From the NCBI RefSeq assembly GCF_000001735.4, contig NC_003070.9:4464001-4528000 (forward strand): a stretch of DNA of 64,000 nt, given 5' to 3'. Under the pieces are notes generated by a model, which searched no databases, was not told the origin of the DNA, and was given only the letters and a program-made list of their open reading frames with translations. Within the stretch, counting starts at the first letter, position 1. The number at the start of each line of letters is the position of its first letter. The translations under genes and the position numbers were made by a program. Source of the DNA: Arabidopsis thaliana (taxonomy: Eukaryota; Streptophyta; Magnoliopsida; Brassicales; Brassicaceae). Positions 58,900 through 64,000 of the stretch are shown piece by piece.

Positions 58900-60062
58900 A
58901 GACACAAATTTTGTAGACAACTATTTAATACAGTGTTACGGAGTGAAGTACGAGCAAGATGCCAACATATAGACTTAGACTTGTCACAAATAATTGCTCT
59001 CTCCATGTCTCATAAAGAGAGGATCATATATTATATAATTAAACGTGAGATAAGATAAATCATATGTAGTGTTATGGGAAAGAAGAACACAATGTGAAGG
59101 CACCCGGAAAGAAGCCCAAAATATTCTAGAATTGTGGACAGAAACAAAAACAAACAAAGAAACACAACTACTATATGAGGAAATTAATAATTAGTTGGTT
59201 TGATGGGACGAATAGTGTCTGAATGTTTTCTCTTCCAAAGAGATAATGTCAACAAAGAAAAAGTCACAAAAAACTTCTTAAACGTTACAAAGACTCCAAT
59301 AAATCAAATAGTTGATTTGTTGTTGTTTGAGACATCGTAGGCCATCTCATGTTCATCTTTCGATACACTGAACTTGTTTAAACCCAACAAGTTGGATCGA
59401 CCTGGTGGTGTTTGGAGTTCCAAGTTGGAAATAAGATGAACGATGGATCGGATCAGTTCACTTAATACTAATCGGTTTTAAATTGAAAACACATAATTCT
59501 TATTAGTCATACTCATCAATGTTCATGATTAGAGAAAGATCGTAGATCCTCGTCCTGTTTTAGTGACCAGATTTTGTTTCATGTGGGAAATATGTTTTTA
59601 ATTAGGGAAAAGTTTCAAGTCGTTGCTTGTGAATGTAACAAGGTCGGAACTCGGTCTCAAATTTATATGAGCCAATCAATAGTAAACATTATTATCGAAG
59701 TAGCAAATTCCCTCCTTTTTGGATTTTAGTTGAATCCGGAACATATATATATCTCGAACATGATTCTTGGTTTTTTTAATTTATATCTTGTCCAATCTCA
59801 TTTCCATCACAAGTTTAATCAAGGAAAAAATGAAACGAGATTTCTTTTATGGTTAATGTGTTAACTTTTGTTTGGCCACCCTAAACCAATGGAGAACGAT
59901 TTAAAACAATTAAGAAGGAATGTTAGTCATAGTATTGAAAAAAAAATGAACGATAAGTACAAAAGAAGATAAGTTCCAGAAAATAAAGAAGTACAAAAAG
60001 GAAAGCATAAGGTTGAAAGGTGAGTGGCTCAATTATTACAACTTTATTAATTAGGGCAAACA
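58900..60062. other. AT-rich spacer
   Basis: No sustained coding frame, repeat or RNA gene recognised. TTTTAATT-type tracts are frequent. Confidence 0.5.
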
Positions 60063-60182
60063 CTAAAAATTCGTAGCCCGAGAAGAAGTGAAAGAGACAA
60101 GAGAGAAGAGACCGGTGGTGATGGTCACGACGGCGACGATGGTAGGACCGCCGCACGTGGCCTGCCTTACCCATGTCTCCAT
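60063..60182 (-). CDS. Possible 39-residue peptide, function unknown
   Basis: An ATG at 60182 opens a frame that starts METWVRQATCGGPTIVAVV, runs on through a hydrophobic TITTGLFSLVSFTSS segment and stops at TAG. The stretch is far GC-richer than its surroundings, with third-position C in a run of codons (ACC ATC GTC GCC GTC), which suggests selection on codons. The predicted peptide would have one membrane-spanning segment (about residues 13-32). The other long frame over this stretch is Arg/His-rich and less plausible. I do not recognise a family, and no clear TATA box was found. It could equally be chance. Confidence 0.35.
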   Translation of the reverse strand: METWVRQATCGGPTIVAVVTITTGLFSLVSFTSSRATNF

Positions 60183-61154
60183 TTGACCAGTCAACGTACT
60201 TCTTCTCTAATTATTGGAGTTCTTCAGTACATATCTAAAGGACTAACAGGTTTATTAATTCAAGTTCAACTTATTAACATGACTCTTCTTTTGACAACAC
60301 CGTTCTAATATAATAAGGTATTACAAAAAAAAAAATGAAATAAATTGGGTAATGTTCAACTTTGATAGTAGATTGGTCTGCAGGTTTTCTTGCATCACTA
60401 GTTAAATGGAAACTTTATTTTATCTTTTGAATACTTTACTTTCCTAATGTTACAAATGAAACTTTAGTTGTTCTATTAACTATTAGTTATACTAAAATCA
60501 TGATGTCCTTTCAAAATCGGAAAACGGCTGATTATAGAATATAATTATTTTAGCACCTAATGGCTAATGATAACGTCAGATAAATAAGAGGGACCAACCA
60601 AACTAATGATTTTGAGTATTGTGTCCCTTGGTTTATATACATAGTCGCTCACAAATTATTGAATTATATCATCCCTCTCAATACAAATGTATTTTGAGTA
60701 ATTTACCTGTTATAGTATAGATAATTGCATAGTATAATTTTAGACTGTAATGTCAACAAGAAATTAGTACTAGTGTTATATGACTTACTTTGATAACTCA
60801 CTTGTCTCAACAGTTAATCACCACAAATCATAAACGTTTGAGCCAAACCATGGGACATGTCGAAAATTGTGTGGTAGCTCTCCCAAGAACTAAAATAAAA
60901 GTAGACTTTTTGTTGTCAGAAATAAAATGGATTAGTTTAACCAACCGATCCCCATGCGTGGGGCAGCGATAATCAACAATTAACTAACGAAATCTTTATT
61001 GATTATTGCTTTATTGTTGCCACCTTTGAATCATACATCATAGGAACAGAGAGTTGTTGGTTTGACTAAACATATGATTAATTAATTAAACTGCATAATA
61101 GGAGTATCTTCCACAAAAATACATTAATTAGAAAAAGAATAGTATGAGCACTAA
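60183..61154. other. AT-rich spacer
   Basis: No gene recognised. A less AT-rich patch around 60840-60970 has no long frame with a good start. Confidence 0.5.
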
Positions 61155-61408
61155 GGGCATCTTCATTCATGAGAAACCCACAAAATTTCTCAAACAAAAA
61201 AAATATTAATATTATATTACAATTTGATTATTTGATTAAAAAAATATTTTTGTTAAAAAATTGAACCAATAATAAAATGAAAATTGTCATGATGGGTTGT
61301 AAAAAGTATCTCAAGTGAGAAACTTTCTACACTCTCTCCTTCATTTTCATTATTTTTATTTTTTTAATTGTGAGAAACTCTTATGAAATATCCTCAATGA
61401 AGATGGTC
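61155..61408. mobile_element. Harbinger/Tourist-like MITE
   Basis: A 254-bp AT-rich element with terminal inverted repeats: the left end reads GGGCATCTTCATT, and the right end read inwards is GACCATCTTCATT, so 11 of 13 match. It is flanked on both sides by the trinucleotide TAA (61152-61154 and 61409-61411), the target-site duplication expected of PIF/Harbinger elements. It has no coding capacity. The word TGAGAAAC is repeated inside (near 61170, 61315 and 61369). Confidence 0.85.
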
Positions 61409-61851
61409 TAATATTGAAATTAGAAAAACTTAATTAACCCAAGAAAAGATTAGATGGACTATAGAAAAGAGGTAAAGACCATTTATGCATTTAACTGTTG
61501 TAAATCATTTAATATTTCAAATGTCATAGAACAAAGCCAAAAGCTATTACAAAATTTTGTCAACTCTCTCTATTATACCGTCAAATATATTTACAATATT
61601 GCCCTCTCCTCCACTAAATCATTGAATTTTCCATATTTGCTCCAAAGAACAAGAATCTGCTAAACGATATAGAGAGGTCTAATCAAAAACAAGTCAAACT
61701 CTTAACCGATTCATCCACAATCTCGCGTAGAATCAAACCCGATCCGCCAGGCCGGTTAAGCTCCAAACATCACGACTCTTCTCCCTCCAACACACGAAAG
61801 CCTTTTATACATAAAGATTGATGAGGATGAAATCTGAAGACAGATTGAGGA
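61409..61851. other. 3' flank of the RTFL gene
   Basis: AT-rich to about 61680, then a GC-richer stretch at 61690-61850 that is probably the 3' untranslated part of the minus-strand peptide gene. Confidence 0.45.
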
Positions 61852-61977
61852 TCAATCGTGCCAACAAAGAAGCATGACGACACATCTTCGAATGATGTAT
61901 AGCTTAGCTCTTTGTTCTTTAAGAACAGCTCCAAGTCCTTTGCTCGATACTCTTCTCTTTGAACCTCCCATCTTCAT
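61852..61977 (-). CDS. RTFL17: ROTUNDIFOLIA-like/DEVIL small peptide
   Basis: A 41-residue peptide of the DVL/RTFL family, plant-specific plasma-membrane peptides whose overexpression limits cell proliferation along organ axes. The start at 61977 gives [20 protein letters not shown]. The family's conserved RTF segment follows: [23 protein letters not shown], containing the invariant [15 protein letters not shown] core. Single exon, as in the family. It has a good TATA box 114 bp upstream on the same strand and a purine-rich leader. The symbol (also DVL4) is assigned from memory of the locus; family membership is certain. Confidence 0.93.
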
Positions 61978-62090
61978 CTTTGATATATCGATTGAATTTG
62001 GCAAAAACAAAGCAAATTTTTCTTCTCTTAGGGTTTGAGAGATGTATTGAAGGATTAATGAAAATGAGGATACAAAGAAGAAGAGAGTCC

Positions 62091-62098
62091 TTTTTATA
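62091..62098 (-). promoter_or_regulatory. TATA box of the RTFL gene
   Basis: On the minus strand the sequence is TATAAAAA, followed by GGAC, 114-121 bp before the start codon. Confidence 0.6.
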
Positions 62099-64000
62099 GA
62101 AGGAGATAAATATTGAAACGTGGCCCTACACACTTCTTATTCACTACCCACTTGTGTGTTTTTTGCGTTATTGCAATTTATTATCATTGAATATTGAATG
62201 ATTTATATGGTCACAATTTCACAAAACCCCCCAAACATCTATGCCCTATTTGTCCCCGTTGTTGGTATGTATCATGGCACACATGCACGCCACGTGGTTG
62301 ATTTATTTTAATTTTTTGGTTGTAATTCTAATTTATTTTTTATATATAAGAAGTTGCAAGTCTCTCATTACTACGAGGATTTTTCAAACAGACGAAACTG
62401 GGTTGTCTTCTTCCACCTATAGATGTTATATTGCTTCTAGATTATTATTTTCTCTCTGGGAATTAGGAGCAACTAATAAATCTTGCTTCTAGATCTTAGG
62501 GTGGTAATTCGCAGATCCAACTATAGTTTAAAGCGATCAAAACAAGGTTTTAATTAACTAATGCTCACAAGTCATAACAATAGTGGTTTTATTATTTTAA
62601 TATTTTCTACATATGTTTTATTATTTATATACAGAAAATTTTGTTTCTAATTTGGTTTTAAGAATTAGTGCATGACATAGATATATATAGGCTTATCGCA
62701 ATGCAAATATTTGTCGTTTTAGAAAATAGATTTTTTCAGTGACGCCTTCTTCTTGTTTCTTTCTGACTCTGCAGATGCAAATGGAGTGGGGCAAATCATT
62801 CTTTCTTTTTTGTAATATTTTTAACCAAACAAAAAAAACTCTTTTTTTTCTCTTGTAACAACCATATTTCTTATTTTACAACTAAGTTTCTTCTTCTTCT
62901 TTTTTGTCGTGGATTACATCATCGTCAGAAAATTTTAACTTTTATCATACTATTGTAACAAATATATTTCAACTTTTTCTAATTTCGGTAGAATTTTATG
63001 GCGGTTTTTTTCATAGCAGAAGCTTCTAAAAAAGGTATGTTCCGCGAGGCCGGGAAAAAGATTGAATTCTTCAAATATAAAATACTTCGAGAAGAATATC
63101 AAACTCGGATCCTATACATGCAAAGATGATCGCACTGTACTTCAAATAAAAGTCGTGCATCTGACTTTTTAATGTGGATGTCCATTTCCTACACACAAAA
63201 AAAACAATCAGGATAGTTTCTAAAAACCAGACTTCTCAAATCACTAGAACAAAAAGGGTAAAAAGTAACTAAAAACATATTGCCGTCGATTGATAACGTC
63301 TCATGGATATCCAAAAATATCAGCGAGTGAAGGATAATATATTAATTAGGTTGTGACCACAGTCAAATTTTGTGGATGATATGAATTGTTGGGGTTATCA
63401 TAAATCATTTCTATTATTTATTTTACAAACGGGTTGGATCCACGTCAGTGTACCAATCTATTAGACCTTCCACGCACAATTTCAGATTCTATGGTGTGCT
63501 GTGATGTAACAATATAAATTGTCTTTTACTTGCTATTATTATTTAAATTAATAAATTATTTTCATTCACACAACTTACTCATTCTAGACGTATTAATTTT
63601 CTTATTATCATGTACATTACCTGACAAAATAGTTAGTGTTATAGTCAAAATAATTAATTTCAATAGGATGCATGCATGTACGTATTTGACTATTGTCTAT
63701 ATAGTAGAGTTTCTCTCTAGAATCTAGAATCTTTTTTTTCGTTATACAATTCAGTTTTCGTGAGCTTGTTATCAAAACAAAGTGTCCAACGTTAATGAAT
63801 TATGACTTCAAAATATTTGTCTTTTCAGATGTTTTAACTCTTGTAAAGTGTCCATGACGTGGCATGGATGTTGAGATTCGTTTAGTGAGAATGTGTCATT
63901 AATCACAGAATGCGTTAGGTGACGATTACTATAATAACTTCTAACTAATTGGTCTTCTGGTGGCGCACGAACTAATTTATGATAATTATACCAAATACAT
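62099..64000. other. RTFL promoter and gene-free end of the window
   Basis: AT-rich. 62100-62700 is probably promoter for the RTFL gene. T-rich tracts occupy 62810-62960. No open frame longer than about 80 codons has coding character. The right end may be the promoter of the next gene beyond the window. Confidence 0.5.

Noticed and set aside
60790..60972. 60-codon plus-strand frame
   Set aside because: No coding bias, no recognised motif, and a length expected by chance.

Overview
The window reads as a nuclear chromosome segment of Arabidopsis thaliana or a very close relative. Intergenic DNA is AT-rich, introns are short and GT-AG with T-rich acceptors, and gene spacing is 2-5 kb. The order of recognisable genes matches my memory of the chromosome 1 interval around At1g13100 to At1g13245. 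That placement and the locus numbers come from memory of gene families and order, not from a search. There is no bacterial, viral or CRISPR content.

Layout. 0-5 kb: two tandem CYP71B cytochrome P450 genes, CYP71B29 (5' end cut by the window edge) and CYP71B7. 5.3-9.2 kb, minus strand: the mRNA-export factor GLE1 (EMB1745), whose start codon is split by an intron. 10.7-13.8 kb: a secreted family-5 glycosyl hydrolase with a ricin-B-like tail. 14.7-19.6 kb, minus strand: a tandem pair of intronless CYP86C fatty-acid-hydroxylase-type P450s. Between them lies a decayed copy of the neighbouring glycosyl hydrolase. 20.6-24.4 kb: an SDA1-type ribosome-biogenesis factor with 14 exons. 24.8-28.3 kb, minus: the oxysterol-binding protein ORP1D, with one GC-AG intron. 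28.3-31.4 kb: a repeat-bearing AT-rich spacer. 31.4-34.2 kb: actin-related protein ARP3. 35.6-37.4 kb: an RRM/glycine-rich/RS protein of the CFIm68/CPSF6 kind. 37.8-39.3 kb, minus: a small C-terminal RING protein. 39.3-44.5 kb: a degenerate stretch with two broken F-box fragments in opposite orientations beside an intact F-box gene on the minus strand. 45.3-49.8 kb, minus: the phospholipid flippase ALA11. 51.7-56.1 kb: the nuclear-lamina coiled-coil protein CRWN2. 56.7-58.4 kb: a secreted LRR protein. 58.7 kb: a tRNA-Ile(AAU). 61.2 kb: a Harbinger/Tourist-like MITE. 61.9 kb, minus: a ROTUNDIFOLIA/DEVIL small-peptide gene. The last 2 kb hold no gene I can support.

Exon models were built by hand. 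For each multi-exon gene the splice phases close, and GLE1 (611 aa), ORP1D (816), ARP3 (427), ALA11 (1203) and CYP71B7 (504) reach the lengths I remember for those proteins. The genes are mostly unrelated housekeeping and metabolic loci rather than one pathway. The local theme is tandem duplication and decay: CYP71B, CYP86C with the glycosyl hydrolase, and the F-box genes. I did not find a convincing undescribed system. The most interesting unexplained items are the pseudogene in the CYP86C duplication, the facing F-box fragments, a leader motif shared by two adjacent genes, a dense W-box cluster, and a possible 39-residue peptide gene.
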